Below are positions 18,294 through 27,905 of a DNA stretch of 64,000 nucleotides, one piece after another. This DNA comes from Acrocarpospora phusangensis. Its GTDB lineage: Bacteria; Actinomycetota; Actinomycetes; Streptosporangiales; Streptosporangiaceae. Positions within the stretch are counted from its first letter, which is position 1; every line of letters starts with the position of its first letter. Location of the stretch: NCBI RefSeq assembly GCF_016862995.1, contig NZ_BOOA01000008.1, forward strand, positions 117,826-181,825, in the 5' to 3' direction. Under the pieces are notes generated by a model that was not told the origin of the DNA, did no database searches, and saw only the letters and a program-made list of their open reading frames with translations. A program made the translations under genes and the position numbers.

Positions 18294-19389
18294 GCCGCCC
18301 GCCCGGCTGGTGCCGGTGCTGGTGGGGTTCGCGCGGACCCTGCGGGCGGCGGGCGTCGGCGCCGACCACGAGAGGACCAGGAACTTCCTGACCGCGCTGG
18401 AGCGGCTCGACGCCGCCAGGGAGCAGGACGTCTACTGGGCGGGCCGCCTCACCCTGTGCGCGGGCCCGGACGACCTGCCCAGATACGACCGCTGCTTCGC
18501 CGCCTACTTCGCGGGCGTACGGCCAGGCCCGGGCAGGCCCCAGATGACCGTCACGGTGACCCGGTTCACCGCCACCCCGTCGGGGGACCGCGGCTCCTCG
18601 GACGGGAACCCGGACGTGCTGCCCGCCACCGCGAGCGAGGTGGAGGTGCTGCGCAACCGCGACATCGCCCGGATGAGCGCCGCCGAGCGGGACGAGGTGC
18701 ACCGCATGCTCGCCATGCTCCGCGCGGCCAGGGAGCAGCGCAGGTCGCGGCGGCTGGTGCCGTCCACCGGCGGGGTCCTGGACGGGCGGCGTACGGTGCG
18801 GGAGGCGATCAGGCGCGGCGGCGAGCCGGCCCGGCTGCGCTACCGGGACCGGCGGTACAAGCCGCGGCGGGTGGTCATGCTGGCCGACGTGAGCGGCTCC
18901 ATGGCCGCGTACGCGGACTCGCTGCTGCGGTTCGCGCACGCGCTGGTGCGCTCCGAGCCGAGGGCCACCGAGGTGTTCAGCGTCGGCACCCGGCTCACCC
19001 GGATCACCGCCGAGCTGCGGCACCGGGACCCGGCGCTGGCCATGGACGCGGTGTCGAAGGCCATCCCGGACTGGAGCGGCGGAACCCGGCTGGGGGAGGA
19101 GATCCGCGAACTGCTCCGGCTGGCCGACGCGCGCGGGTCGGTCGTGGTGATCGCCTCCGACGGGTGGGAGCGTGGGGATCCGGGGCTGCTGGGCGCGCAG
19201 ATGGCGCGGCTGGCCCGGATGGCGTACCGGGTGGTCTGGGTCAATCCTCATAAAGGGGATCCGGGGTACCAGCCGTTGACGGCGGGCATGCGGGCCGCGC
19301 TGCCGTACGTGGACGAGCTGGTGGCCGGGCACAGTCTGGCCGCCTTCGAGGAACTGGCGGATCGGCTGGGAGGGCTGAGACGTGCGTGA
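18286..19389 (+). CDS. VWA-domain protein (CoxE-like)
   Basis: These 367 residues overlap the MoxR gene by eight bases. The C-terminal half is a von Willebrand A domain with the metal site DVSGSM near residue 203, plus the conserved GGTRLGE and IASDGWERGDP segments. The N-terminal half is the helical region of the CoxE/YehP type. It is expected to partner with the upstream ATPase in metallo-enzyme maturation. Confidence 0.85.
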   Translation: MPEPPARLVPVLVGFARTLRAAGVGADHERTRNFLTALERLDAAREQDVYWAGRLTLCAGPDDLPRYDRCFAAYFAGVRPGPGRPQMTVTVTRFTATPSGDRGSSDGNPDVLPATASEVEVLRNRDIARMSAAERDEVHRMLAMLRAAREQRRSRRLVPSTGGVLDGRRTVREAIRRGGEPARLRYRDRRYKPRRVVMLADVSGSMAAYADSLLRFAHALVRSEPRATEVFSVGTRLTRITAELRHRDPALAMDAVSKAIPDWSGGTRLGEEIRELLRLADARGSVVVIASDGWERGDPGLLGAQMARLARMAYRVVWVNPHKGDPGYQPLTAGMRAALPYVDELVAGHSLAAFEELADRLGGLRRA

Positions 19390-20476
19390 CGTGCTTTCGC
19401 AGATTGTCCGCTGGTGGGAGGCCGGGGAGCGGTTCGGCCTGGCCACCGTGGTCGGCACCTTCCGCAGCGCGCCCCGGCCGCCCGGCGCGGCCATGGCGGT
19501 GCTCGCCCAGGAGGCCGTCGGCAGCGTCTCCGGCGGCTGCGTCGAGGGCGCGGTGTACGAGCTGGCGCAGGACGTGGTGGCCGACGGCCGCCCGGTCCTC
19601 CAGCGGTACGGCGTGAGCGACGACGACGCCTTCTCCGTCGGCCTCACCTGCGGCGGGATCATCGACATCTTCGTGGAGCCGGTCTCCAGGGAGGTCTACC
19701 CCGAGCTGGGGGAGATCGCCGCGTCGATCGAGAAGCGGCAGCCGGTGGCGGTGGCGACCATCCTCTCCGGGCCGGGACGGACCGGGACGCGCCGGGTGAT
19801 CTGGCCGGACCGCGCCTCCGGCACGCTCGGGTCCGCGCGGCTGGACGACGCGGTGGACGACGACGTGCGCGGCATGCTCGCCCAGGGCCTCACCGGCATC
19901 CGCAGGTACGGCGCGCAGGGCGAACGCCGCCTCGACGACCTCCAGGTGTTCGTGCAGTCCTTCGCGCCCGCGCCGCGCATGCTGGTGTTCGGAGCCATCG
20001 ACTTCGCCGCCTCGGTGGCCAGGATCGGCAAGTTCCTCGGCTACCACGTGGTCGTCTGCGACGCCCGCCCGGTCTTCGCCACCGGCAAACGTTTCCCGGA
20101 GGCCGACGAGGTCGTCGTCAAATGGCCGCACGACTACCTGACCTCCACCACGGTGGACGAGCGCACGGTCATCTGCGTGCTCACCCACGACCCCAAGTTC
20201 GACGTCCCGCTCCTGGAGGTCGCCCTCCGCACCCCCGCCGCCTACGTGGGCGCCATGGGTTCCCGCCGCACCCACGAAGACCGCCTGGTACGGCTTCGCG
20301 AGGCCGGCCTCACTCCCGCGGAACTGGACCGGCTGCGTTCGCCCATCGGACTGGACCTGGGGGCGCGGACCCCGGAGGAGACGGCCGTGTCGATCGCGGC
20401 CGAGCTCATCCAGTTGCGCTGGGGCGGGTCCGGGCGGCCGCTGACCGCCACCGAGGGGCGTATCCACGGTGAGTGA
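19382..20476 (+). CDS. XdhC/CoxF-family maturation protein
   Basis: This 364-residue protein has an N-terminal XdhC/CoxI region with SVSGGCVEGAV and the LTCGGIIDIFVEP motif, then a C-terminal Rossmann part (MLVFGAIDFAASVARIGKFLG, AAYVGAMGSRRT). XdhC proteins bind molybdenum cofactor, promote its sulfuration and insert it into xanthine dehydrogenase-type enzymes. The GTG start overlaps the VWA gene by eight bases. No molybdenum enzyme genes are seen in this window. Confidence 0.88.
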   Translation: MRDVLSQIVRWWEAGERFGLATVVGTFRSAPRPPGAAMAVLAQEAVGSVSGGCVEGAVYELAQDVVADGRPVLQRYGVSDDDAFSVGLTCGGIIDIFVEPVSREVYPELGEIAASIEKRQPVAVATILSGPGRTGTRRVIWPDRASGTLGSARLDDAVDDDVRGMLAQGLTGIRRYGAQGERRLDDLQVFVQSFAPAPRMLVFGAIDFAASVARIGKFLGYHVVVCDARPVFATGKRFPEADEVVVKWPHDYLTSTTVDERTVICVLTHDPKFDVPLLEVALRTPAAYVGAMGSRRTHEDRLVRLREAGLTPAELDRLRSPIGLDLGARTPEETAVSIAAELIQLRWGGSGRPLTATEGRIHGE

Positions 20477-21059
20477 GCCCGGGGTCATCGGGGTTCTGCT
20501 GGCGGCCGGGGCCGGGCGGCGGCTGGGCACGCCGAAGGCGCTGGTCGAGTTCGGGGGAGAGCGCCTGGTCGACCGGGGTGTCCGCTTGCTGGAGGCCGGC
20601 GGGTGCCACCCGGTCGTGGTCGTGCTGGGCGCCGTGAGCGTACCGGTCCCGGGCGCGGTGACGGTGCTGAACCCGGACTGGGAGACGGGCATGGCCTCCT
20701 CCCTGCGGGCCGGCCTCGCGGCGCTGCCCGAATCGGCGCAGGCCGTCGTGATCGCCCTCGTCGACCAGCCCCTGATCCGGCCCGAGGCGGTCAGGCTCCT
20801 GATCGACGCCCACCGGAAAGGCGCGGCGATCGCCGTGGCGACCTACAACGGCGAACCGCGCAATCCCGTGCTCGTCGCCCGAGCCCACATCCACGACCTC
20901 GCGCAGACCCTCCACGGCGACGCGGGGGCACGTCCGTTCCTGCGCGCCCATCCCGAACTGGTGACCCACGTCCCCTGCGACCACGCGGGCGACCCCGCCG
21001 ACATCGACGAGGCGGCCGACCTGGCCGCCCTCAGCGCCCGGGAGAATCCCGCGGACTAG
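20469..21059 (+). CDS. MobA/MocA-like nucleotidyltransferase
   Basis: These 196 residues contain the nucleotidyltransferase signature LLAAGAGRRLGTPKAL at the N-terminus and the metal-binding ALVDQPLI segment, followed by RNPVLV-like and DADIDE-like regions (PADIDEAADL). Members such as MocA add a nucleotide (CMP) to molybdopterin for hydroxylase enzymes. It is the last gene of the overlapping MoxR-VWA-XdhC unit, which supports a molybdenum-cofactor role. Confidence 0.85.
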   Translation: MSEPGVIGVLLAAGAGRRLGTPKALVEFGGERLVDRGVRLLEAGGCHPVVVVLGAVSVPVPGAVTVLNPDWETGMASSLRAGLAALPESAQAVVIALVDQPLIRPEAVRLLIDAHRKGAAIAVATYNGEPRNPVLVARAHIHDLAQTLHGDAGARPFLRAHPELVTHVPCDHAGDPADIDEAADLAALSARENPAD

Positions 21060-21088
21060 CCGGGCAACCGCGAGAAGCGGGCCGGATT

Positions 21089-21997
21089 CTAGAAGCGGAG
21101 GGTGGCGGTGGCGGCGCGGTGGTCGCTGCCGGCGGCTTCCTCGACGGTGGCGGTGGTGGCGGTCATGCCGCGGTAGAGGATGTGGTCGGGGCGGGTGATG
21201 GGGAAGCGGGCCGGCCAGGTGAAGCCGAAGCCCTGGCCGGCCTCCTGGTGGGCGTCCAGGAGGGGCGGGACGAGGTCTTCGCGGTGGCGGTCGTCGGTGG
21301 CGGTGTTGAGGTCGCCCAGCAGGAGGAGGCGGTCGCTGTCGTCGGCGGAGATGAGCTCTCCCGCGGCGTCCAGGGTCTCGTCGCGGAACTCGGTCTCGCC
21401 GGGGCGGGCGGAGGCCAGGTGCATCACGTAGACGGTCACCTCGCCCTTGGGGGACTCGACGATCGCGCGCAGGGCGCGGGCCCAGCCGAGGCCCACGTCG
21501 ACCTTGCGGGCCCCGGTCAGCGGGTAGCGGCTCCAGAGGCCGACCGTGCCGACCTGGAAGTGGTGCGGGTAGCGGTCGTTGAGCTCCTTCGCGGCGGGGC
21601 CGCCGGGCGTCAGCTCCTGGAGGGCGACCAGGTCCCGGCCTTCGGAGAGGTTCCGCACGGCCGTACCGGATAAGTCGTTGGCGACGCCGACGTTCAGGGT
21701 GGCGACGGAGAGGTCGCTGGGGCCGCCGGGCGGGCTGCGCAGCAGGCCCGGCCCGAACAGGAGCAGCCAGACCACGCCGGGGACCAGGGCGGCCACGATC
21801 GCGGGGACCGAGCGGGAGGCCAGGGCGGCGGCCAGCAGGATCGGCACGCCCAGGCCGATCCAGGGCAGCACGCTCTCCAGGACCGGGGTGAACCCGCCGA
21901 GTTCGGGCAGCAGGCGATGGCCCGCGAGCACCGCGGCGAGCACGGCCGCGAGCACGATGACCGCGCTTCTGAGGACCGCGCTTCTGAGCAAGATCAC
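21089..21997 (-). CDS. Membrane endonuclease/exonuclease/phosphatase-fold protein
   Basis: This 302-residue protein has about three membrane segments in residues 5-90, then an EEP domain presented outside the membrane. Active-site marks are TLNVG, VALQELTP (metal Glu), LLGDLNTATDD (Asp-Asn) and the terminal SDHRA (Asp-His). It may hydrolyse nucleic acid, phospholipid or phosphoinositide; the family does not tell which. It is a stand-alone gene facing the MobA-like gene. Confidence 0.82.
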   Translation of the reverse strand: MILLRSAVLRSAVIVLAAVLAAVLAGHRLLPELGGFTPVLESVLPWIGLGVPILLAAALASRSVPAIVAALVPGVVWLLLFGPGLLRSPPGGPSDLSVATLNVGVANDLSGTAVRNLSEGRDLVALQELTPGGPAAKELNDRYPHHFQVGTVGLWSRYPLTGARKVDVGLGWARALRAIVESPKGEVTVYVMHLASARPGETEFRDETLDAAGELISADDSDRLLLLGDLNTATDDRHREDLVPPLLDAHQEAGQGFGFTWPARFPITRPDHILYRGMTATTATVEEAAGSDHRAATATLRF

Positions 21998-22108
21998 TCC
22001 CTTGGGCTGCGCTGAACAGTCTACGGCCCAGGCGATCAGCGGGCCGCGCCCTCATGTACCCTCGGAATGCCGAAAAAACCGAACATCATTCGGTCGAGGA
22101 GGACTGCT

Positions 22109-23143
22109 ATGCGGATCGGGATGGCCCTGAGCTACTCCGGGGGTTTCAAGGAGACCGTGGCCGAGCTGGCCGACTACGAGAAGGCCGGGCTCGACATCGT
22201 CTTCGTCGCCGAGGCGTACAGCTTCGACGCGGTGAGCCAGCTGGGGTACATCGCCGCCAGGACCGAGACGCTGCAGATCGCCTCCGGGATCCTGCCGATC
22301 TACTCCAGGACCCCCGCGCTGCTGGCCATGACGGCGGCCGGCCTGGACTACGTCTCCGACGGGCGGTTCACGCTCGGTCTGGGGGCGTCGGGGCCGCAGG
22401 TCATCGAGGGCTTCCACGGGGTGCCGTACTCGGCGCCGCTGGGCCGTACCAGGGAGGTCATCGAGATCTGCCGGAAGGTGTGGCGGCGCGAGCGGCTGGA
22501 GCACCAGGGCAGGCACTACACGATGCCGCTGGCCGGGTCCAAGCTCGGCAAGCCGCTGAAGCTGATCAACCACCCGGTCCGCGAGCGCATCCCGATCGTG
22601 GTCGCCGCCATCGGCCCGCAGAACGTCGAGCTCACCGCCGAGCTGGCCGAGGGCTGGGAGCCGATCTTCTACCTGCCGGAGAAGGCCGCCGACGTCTGGG
22701 GCCCCTCGCTGGCCGCCGGCCGGGCGAAGCGCGCCCCCGAACTCGGCGAGCTGGACGTGATCGCCCAGGCGACCCTGGCCATCGGCGACGACGTCAGCGG
22801 CCTGCTGGAGTTCGGCCGCCCGATGGCCGCCCTCTACATCGGCGGCATGGGCGCCAAGGGCAAGAACTTCTACAACGACCTCGCCCGCCGGTACGGCTAC
22901 GAGCGCGAGGCCGAGCGCATCCAGGACCTCTACCTCGACGGCAAGAAGGACGAGGCCGCCGCCCTGGTCCCGCACGAGCTGCTGGAGAGCATGTCCCTGA
23001 TCGGCCCGGAGGGCTTCGTCCGGGACCGCATCCAGGCCATGCGCGAGTCCGGCGTCACGACCCTCAACGTGACCCCGGTCGGCGCGACGCACGCCGACCG
23101 GGTCGCCCTGATCGAGAAGATCAAGGAGTTGACGTCAGCGTGA
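22109..23143 (+). CDS. LLM-class F420-dependent oxidoreductase
   Basis: This 344-residue luciferase-like TIM barrel begins MRIGMALSYSGGFKETV and has the F420-family segments FVAEAYSFD, GILPIYSRTPALLAM, GRFTLGLGASGPQVIEG and TREVIEICRKVW. It probably uses reduced or oxidised coenzyme F420; the substrate is unknown. ATG at 22109 follows GAGGAGGA. An in-frame start upstream lacks a ribosome site. Its 3' end overlaps the convergent cellulase gene by 23 bp. Confidence 0.87.
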   Translation: MRIGMALSYSGGFKETVAELADYEKAGLDIVFVAEAYSFDAVSQLGYIAARTETLQIASGILPIYSRTPALLAMTAAGLDYVSDGRFTLGLGASGPQVIEGFHGVPYSAPLGRTREVIEICRKVWRRERLEHQGRHYTMPLAGSKLGKPLKLINHPVRERIPIVVAAIGPQNVELTAELAEGWEPIFYLPEKAADVWGPSLAAGRAKRAPELGELDVIAQATLAIGDDVSGLLEFGRPMAALYIGGMGAKGKNFYNDLARRYGYEREAERIQDLYLDGKKDEAAALVPHELLESMSLIGPEGFVRDRIQAMRESGVTTLNVTPVGATHADRVALIEKIKELTSA

Positions 23144-25034
23144 GCGCGTAGAGGGCGATGGCCGCGAAGTCGTCGGCGGGCTCCGAGGCCTGCCACGACC
23201 GCACGTCGTCCACGTAGCGCGCGCCCCGGCCGGTGAACTCCTCGTAGCGGTCCACGCCGTCCGGCGGGCAGTGGTTCATCTCGTCGAAGTGGCCGCCGAG
23301 GCCGTCGGCGAACAGGTCGGCGCTGTTCGGGCCGTTGACGACGGCGCCGGTCAGCATCGGGTGCCGCCCGTCGGCCCGGCCCTTCAGGTTGGCCACCTGG
23401 TGGTGCGGGCAGCGCTCGGCGTTCTCACCCGCCCCGACCATGAACGAGACGCCCCACGGGTTGGCGCCGAACGCCCAGCCGCGCTGCCGGGTGCCGAACG
23501 CGTCGTAGGAGGGGTCGCCGGACACCGACCGGTACAGCCGCGCGGTCGCCACCAGGCCGAAGGTGTGCGGCACCGCGTCGAACTGGGCGTAGTCGGCGCC
23601 CGCCTGGAACGGGTCGGGGGTGGCCCGGGCCACGCCGATCTCCAGCTGGGCCTTCAGGTCGGCGATCAGGTCCTGCTCGCCGACCGCCAGCCCGCGGGTT
23701 TCGTGCGGGCCGGAGGCGCGCAGGGCCAGGACCAGGTCGCGGTGGGCCAGGGCGCTCACGTCGTACAGGTTGAGGGTGTCGCCGCCGGCCTCGTGGGACA
23801 GGTACTCCCCGGCCCAGTGGGCGGCCTGGGCCAGCCAGGCGCCGGCGCGGGGGTCGCCGAGCCGTTTCGCGGCCAGGGCGAGCTGCGCGCCGCCGAGCTC
23901 CATGTCGTCGCGCCAGGCCCACTCGGGGTAGAAGGCGTACGGCAGGGAGGTCACCAGCTGGCCCACGTCCGTGGTCTTGGCCTGGGCGTACAGGGTGGCG
24001 GCCTGGTCGAGCAGGCGGCGGGCGGTCTTGCGGTCCGGCTCCACCTGGGCGGCCAGCGCGAAGGCGGCGGCGGTGCGGCCCGCCAGGTTGGGGCTGATCT
24101 TCTGGCCGGGCGCGGCGGCGCGGAAGACCGGGCGGTTGCGGATGTACTGCCGGCCTTCCCCGGTGTCGTGGTCGTCGGCCTCCGGGAGCCGCCACACGTC
24201 GTGGTCGCCCGCGAACGTGCCCTCCTCGTTGCCGGCGCCGATGCCGACCTGGATGTAGAGCGTCCTGGACTTCTCGTCCCACATCTTGTCCAGCCAGCGC
24301 AGGCCGTGCCGCGCCTCCGCCGTCAGGTCGGACGTGACCCCGGACGGGAGCGACCCGGCGTCGCGTCTGGCCGCCCACATGAGGGTGTCCACGTAGGCCA
24401 GGATGTGGGTGAACTTGAGGTAGTCGCCGGCGTCGAACCAGCCGCCCTCGACGTCCACCCGGCCGCCGATCCTGGTGAGGTCGCCCTGGATCACGTCGGT
24501 GTCGGGGCCGGTGAAGGTGGGCCACTCGTAGACGGTGGCGGCGCGGTCGTTGAGGTGGCTCGGGCGGCGGTCCAGTTCGCCGGGCCGTACGTCGGCGCCG
24601 TCGCGCTGGGTGCCGAAGAAGGTCAGGGTCTTGGCGGCAGGCCCCGCGAACTGGGCGGCGGGGGCGATGCGGAACTCGGGCGAAGTCAGGCCGCCCGCTT
24701 TGATCCGGTACGAACCCGGGCGTTCCAGGGCAGAGATGTCGATCGGATAGACATGCGGATATTTCGTGTTCCATGTTCCCCGGTCGGCTCCGGGAACCCC
24801 GGTCAGGACCGTACGGCCCCGGGAGTCCACGACGCTGAAACGTGCAGCCGCTCCCGGCGTCAGAAGGTAGGCCTGCTTGCTCTCCGCGGGGGTGAACCCG
24901 ATCTGGTCCACCCGGATGAAGCCCGTCAGCGCCGGGTCCGCCGTGCCGGCCGTCGCCGGGCTGGCCAGCGCGGCTACCAGCGCGGCCGCGAGCGCGGGCC
25001 TCAGTAAGTGCCTGGATGAGTAACGCACGAACAT
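23121..25034 (-). CDS. Secreted glycoside hydrolase family 9 (endoglucanase-like)
   Basis: This 637-residue protein has a signal peptide (cleavage near TAG30), a CelD-type Ig-like domain (~34-125) and a GH9 (alpha/alpha)6 barrel. Catalytic features are the nucleophile-side DAGD at 201-204, the C-terminal His region (ERCPHHQVANL) and the proton donor Glu618 in SEPADDFAA. It should cleave beta-1,4-glucan outside the cell. No carbohydrate-binding module is attached. A 19-bp dyad lies just before the start codon and is its likely operator. Confidence 0.9.
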   Translation of the reverse strand: MFVRYSSRHLLRPALAAALVAALASPATAGTADPALTGFIRVDQIGFTPAESKQAYLLTPGAAARFSVVDSRGRTVLTGVPGADRGTWNTKYPHVYPIDISALERPGSYRIKAGGLTSPEFRIAPAAQFAGPAAKTLTFFGTQRDGADVRPGELDRRPSHLNDRAATVYEWPTFTGPDTDVIQGDLTRIGGRVDVEGGWFDAGDYLKFTHILAYVDTLMWAARRDAGSLPSGVTSDLTAEARHGLRWLDKMWDEKSRTLYIQVGIGAGNEEGTFAGDHDVWRLPEADDHDTGEGRQYIRNRPVFRAAAPGQKISPNLAGRTAAAFALAAQVEPDRKTARRLLDQAATLYAQAKTTDVGQLVTSLPYAFYPEWAWRDDMELGGAQLALAAKRLGDPRAGAWLAQAAHWAGEYLSHEAGGDTLNLYDVSALAHRDLVLALRASGPHETRGLAVGEQDLIADLKAQLEIGVARATPDPFQAGADYAQFDAVPHTFGLVATARLYRSVSGDPSYDAFGTRQRGWAFGANPWGVSFMVGAGENAERCPHHQVANLKGRADGRHPMLTGAVVNGPNSADLFADGLGGHFDEMNHCPPDGVDRYEEFTGRGARYVDDVRSWQASEPADDFAAIALYALTLTSTP

Positions 25035-25047
25035 GCTCCGCCCTATA

Positions 25048-25066
25048 GTTAGGAAAGATTCCTAAC
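25048..25066 (-). promoter_or_regulatory. Dyad GTTAGGAA-AGA-TTCCTAAC upstream of GH9 gene
   Basis: Two perfect eight-base arms are separated by AGA. On the reverse strand the dyad lies 14 bp before the GH9 ATG and touches a TATAG-like sequence, so a bound repressor would cover the -10 region. The form suggests control by substrate or catabolite status, but the regulator is not encoded nearby and is unknown. The forward-strand pepP-like gene starts 51 bp away and might also be affected. Confidence 0.65.
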
Positions 25067-25116
25067 GTTGTAGCCCGCCGCGAGGGGCTGGTCAAGATAT
25101 CCCGTAAATTCGGGAC

Positions 25117-26142
25117 ATGAACTACGTGGAACGGCGCCTCCGGCTGGCCTCCTCGCTCGACGTGCCCGCCCTGCTCGTCACCGGCCCCGTCAACGTGCGG
25201 TACCTGACCGGCCTGGCCAGCAGCAACGCCGCCGTCCTGGTCCGCGCGGACGGCTCCGCCACCCTCGCGACCGACTCCCGCTACCTGCAGACCGCCCGTG
25301 AGTGCGCCGGCGTGGAGGTGATCGAGGACAGGGACGTGGCCGCCGCCCTGCTGGGTCCCGGCGTCGCGGTGGAGGGCGAGCACATGACCGTGGCCGACTA
25401 CCGCCGCCTCGGCGGTGACATGGCCGTGCGGACCGGCGTGGTCGAGAGCCTGCGCACGATCAAGGACGAGACCGAGATCGACGCGCTCAGGCAGGCCTGC
25501 GCGCTCACCGACCAGGCCTTCGCCGACGTCGCGGACCGGATCGCGCCCGGCGTCACCGAACGGGAGATCGCCCGCATGCTGGAGTCCCGGATGACGGAGC
25601 TCGGCGCGGACAAACCGGCCTTCGACACCATCGTGGCCGCCGGGCCCAACGGCGCCGTGCCGCACCACGTGCCCGGCGACCGCCCGGTCGGGCGCGGCGA
25701 CCTGATCACCCTCGACTTCGGCGCCCGCTACCGGGGCTACCACGCCGACATGACCAGGACCGTCGCCCTCGGCGAGCCGGCCGCCTGGCAGCGCGAGCTG
25801 TACGACCTGGTCCGCGCGGCCCAGCGGGCCGGCCGGAAGGCCGTACGGGACGGGGCCGGGGCGCACGACGTGGACGCCGCGGCGAGGGACCTGATCGCGG
25901 GCGCCGGGCACGCCGAGCACTTCGGTCACGGGCTCGGCCACGGGGTCGGCCTGGAGATCCATGAGCTTCCGTTTCTCGGCCCCGACAGGACCGGTAGACT
26001 AAAGGATCGAGTTCCGATCACCGTCGAGCCGGGGGTCTACCTGCCGGGCAGGGGCGGTGTGCGCATCGAGGACACGCTCGTGACGCGTGCCGACGGGCCG
26101 GAGCTGCTCACACTCACGACCAAGGAGCTGCTCGTCCTCTAG
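25117..26142 (+). CDS. M24 aminopeptidase P / Xaa-Pro dipeptidase family
   Basis: This 341-residue protein has an N-terminal creatinase-like domain and a C-terminal pita-bread peptidase domain. All five metal ligands are visible: Asp in TLDFGARY, Asp in HADMTRT, His in GHGLGHGVG, Glu in TVEPGVYLP and Glu in VRIEDT. It likely removes N-terminal residues before proline. It directly precedes efp, as in many bacteria; EF-P relieves ribosome stalling at polyproline, so the pairing is natural. Confidence 0.9.
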   Translation: MNYVERRLRLASSLDVPALLVTGPVNVRYLTGLASSNAAVLVRADGSATLATDSRYLQTARECAGVEVIEDRDVAAALLGPGVAVEGEHMTVADYRRLGGDMAVRTGVVESLRTIKDETEIDALRQACALTDQAFADVADRIAPGVTEREIARMLESRMTELGADKPAFDTIVAAGPNGAVPHHVPGDRPVGRGDLITLDFGARYRGYHADMTRTVALGEPAAWQRELYDLVRAAQRAGRKAVRDGAGAHDVDAAARDLIAGAGHAEHFGHGLGHGVGLEIHELPFLGPDRTGRLKDRVPITVEPGVYLPGRGGVRIEDTLVTRADGPELLTLTTKELLVL

Positions 26143-26167
26143 GGCGGCCCGCAAGCAGGAGAACCAC

Positions 26168-26728
26168 GTGGCGACGACGAACGACCTCAAGAACGGCCTG
26201 GTGCTGAAGCTCGACGGCGGCGAACTCTGGGCCGTCGTGGAGTTCCAGCACGTCAAGCCCGGTAAGGGCGGCGCGTTCGTCCGTACCAAGCTGAAGAACG
26301 TGATGTCCGGCAAGGTGGTCGACAAGACCTTCAACGCCGGCGTCAAGGTGGACGTGGCGACCGTCGACAAGCGCGAGATGCAGTTCTCGTACATGGACGG
26401 CGGCGAGTTCGTGTTCATGGACACCGAGACCTACGACATGCTCAACGTCTCCCGCGCCTCGGTCGGCGACGCCGCCAACTACCTGCTGGAGAACATGACC
26501 GCCACGGTCGCGATCAACGAGGGCAACGTGCTCTACGTCGAGCTGCCCGCCGCGGTCGAGCTGCTCGTCGCCGAGACCGAGCCGGGCCTGCAGGGCGACC
26601 GCTCCACCGGCGGCACCAAGCCCGCCACCCTGGAGACCGGCGCCGAGATCAAGGTGCCGCTGTTCATCACGACCGGCGAGAAGGTCAAGGTCGACACCCG
26701 CACCGGCGACTACCTCGGTCGCGCTTGA
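26168..26728 (+). CDS. efp: Translation elongation factor P
   Basis: This 186-residue three-domain protein binds the ribosome and helps form peptide bonds in proline runs. The N-terminal KOW-like domain has the loop [10 protein letters not shown] with the tip lysine that is modified in some bacteria. The ending TGDYLGRA is typical. GTG at 26168 follows CAGGAGAA. The stop and the nusB start overlap in TGATG. Several proteins in the window have long proline runs (the kinase, FtsI, FtsZ linker), which would be clients. Confidence 0.95.
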   Translation: MATTNDLKNGLVLKLDGGELWAVVEFQHVKPGKGGAFVRTKLKNVMSGKVVDKTFNAGVKVDVATVDKREMQFSYMDGGEFVFMDTETYDMLNVSRASVGDAANYLLENMTATVAINEGNVLYVELPAAVELLVAETEPGLQGDRSTGGTKPATLETGAEIKVPLFITTGEKVKVDTRTGDYLGRA

Positions 26729-27138
26729 TGTCAGCCCGGGGGAAGGCCCGCAGGCGAGCCCTGGACATCCTCTTCGAGGCCGAGGCCAGGGACCGGAGCC
26801 CGCTCGACGTGCTGGCCGAGCGGATCGAGCGGGCCGAACCACCCGTGAACGAGTACACGGTCACCCTCGTCGAGGGGGTGACCCGGCATCTCGCCCGGAT
26901 CGACGAGCTCATCTCGACCTACGCCGAGGGCTGGAGCATGGAGCGCATGCCCGCGGTGGACCGCAACGTGCTGCGCGGCGGGACGTACGAGATGCTCTGG
27001 TCGGCCGAGGTGCCCGAGGGCGTGGTGATCAGCGAGTGGGTGCACCTGGCCGGCGAGCTCTCCACCGACGAGTCGCCCCAGTTCGTCAACGGCATCCTGG
27101 CGCGCTTCAAGCAGCTCAAGCCCTCCCTGGTGCTGTAG
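26728..27138 (+). CDS. nusB: Transcription antitermination factor NusB
   Basis: This 136-residue all-helical RNA-binding protein of the rRNA antitermination complex shows ARRRALDILFEAEARD at the start and DRNVLRGGTYEML plus VVISEWVHLAGELSTDESPQFVNGIL at the end. ATG at 26728 overlaps the efp stop by one base and gives the usual N-terminus. The efp-nusB coupling is common in actinomycetes. Confidence 0.94.
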   Translation: MSARGKARRRALDILFEAEARDRSPLDVLAERIERAEPPVNEYTVTLVEGVTRHLARIDELISTYAEGWSMERMPAVDRNVLRGGTYEMLWSAEVPEGVVISEWVHLAGELSTDESPQFVNGILARFKQLKPSLVL

Positions 27139-27188
27139 CGGCGTAGGCTGGTCGCCTGTCCGGGCAGCTCTGGGGAGGAAACATCAAG

Positions 27189-27896
27189 GTGCGGCAGACA
27201 GTCGTGTGGGACGCGCTGCGCGCGGTGCTGGCCGAGCGGGCCGCCGCCACCGGGCGGGAGACGCTGGACATCGTGGACGCAGGCGGCGGCACCGGCGGGT
27301 TCGCCGTGCCGCTGGCCGGGCTCGGGCACGCGGTCACCGTGGTGGACCCGACGCCCGACTCGCTGGCCGGTCTCGAGCGGCGGGCCGCTGAGGCGGGCGT
27401 GGCGGTCAAGGGCATCCAGGGTGATGCCGGAGACCTCGGCGAGCTGCTCGCGCCCGGCAGCGCGGATCTGGTGCTCTGTCACAGTGTGCTGGAGTACGTG
27501 GAGGATCCTGCCGCCGCGCTGGCCGCGATCGGCGGGTTGCTGCGGCCCGGCGGTGTGCTGAGTGTGCTGGCGGCCAATCCGGTGGCGACCGCCATTCATC
27601 GGGCTGTGTCCGGGAACTTCGGTGAGGCGCGGCAGGTGCTGGGGGATCCGGCGGGGCGTTGGGGTGAGAAGGATCCGACGCCGCATCGGTTCACCGCGGA
27701 CGCGCTGGCGGGGCTGCTGGGTAAGGCCGGGTTGCGGGTGGCCGAGACGCATGGCGTACGGATCTTCGCGGATCTGGTGCCGAGTCGTTTGGCCGAGGGT
27801 GACCCGGAGGGGCTGGCGGCTCTCGAACGTGTCGCCGCCACCCATCCTGTGCTCCGTGACGTCGCCACCCAGTTGCATCTCGTGGCTTATCGATAA
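27189..27896 (+). CDS. Class I SAM-dependent methyltransferase
   Basis: This 235-residue methyltransferase has motif I VDAGGGTGGFAVPLA, acidic loop VVDPTPDSL, and the motif VLCHSVLEYVEDP followed by LRPGGVLSV. The fold and length fit small-molecule or CmoA/UbiE-like enzymes; the substrate is unknown. GTG at 27189 follows GGGGAGGAA. It is the gene before the tandem repeat and dinB. Confidence 0.82.
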   Translation: MRQTVVWDALRAVLAERAAATGRETLDIVDAGGGTGGFAVPLAGLGHAVTVVDPTPDSLAGLERRAAEAGVAVKGIQGDAGDLGELLAPGSADLVLCHSVLEYVEDPAAALAAIGGLLRPGGVLSVLAANPVATAIHRAVSGNFGEARQVLGDPAGRWGEKDPTPHRFTADALAGLLGKAGLRVAETHGVRIFADLVPSRLAEGDPEGLAALERVAATHPVLRDVATQLHLVAYR

Positions 27897-27905
27897 GGGG
27901 CGAGG

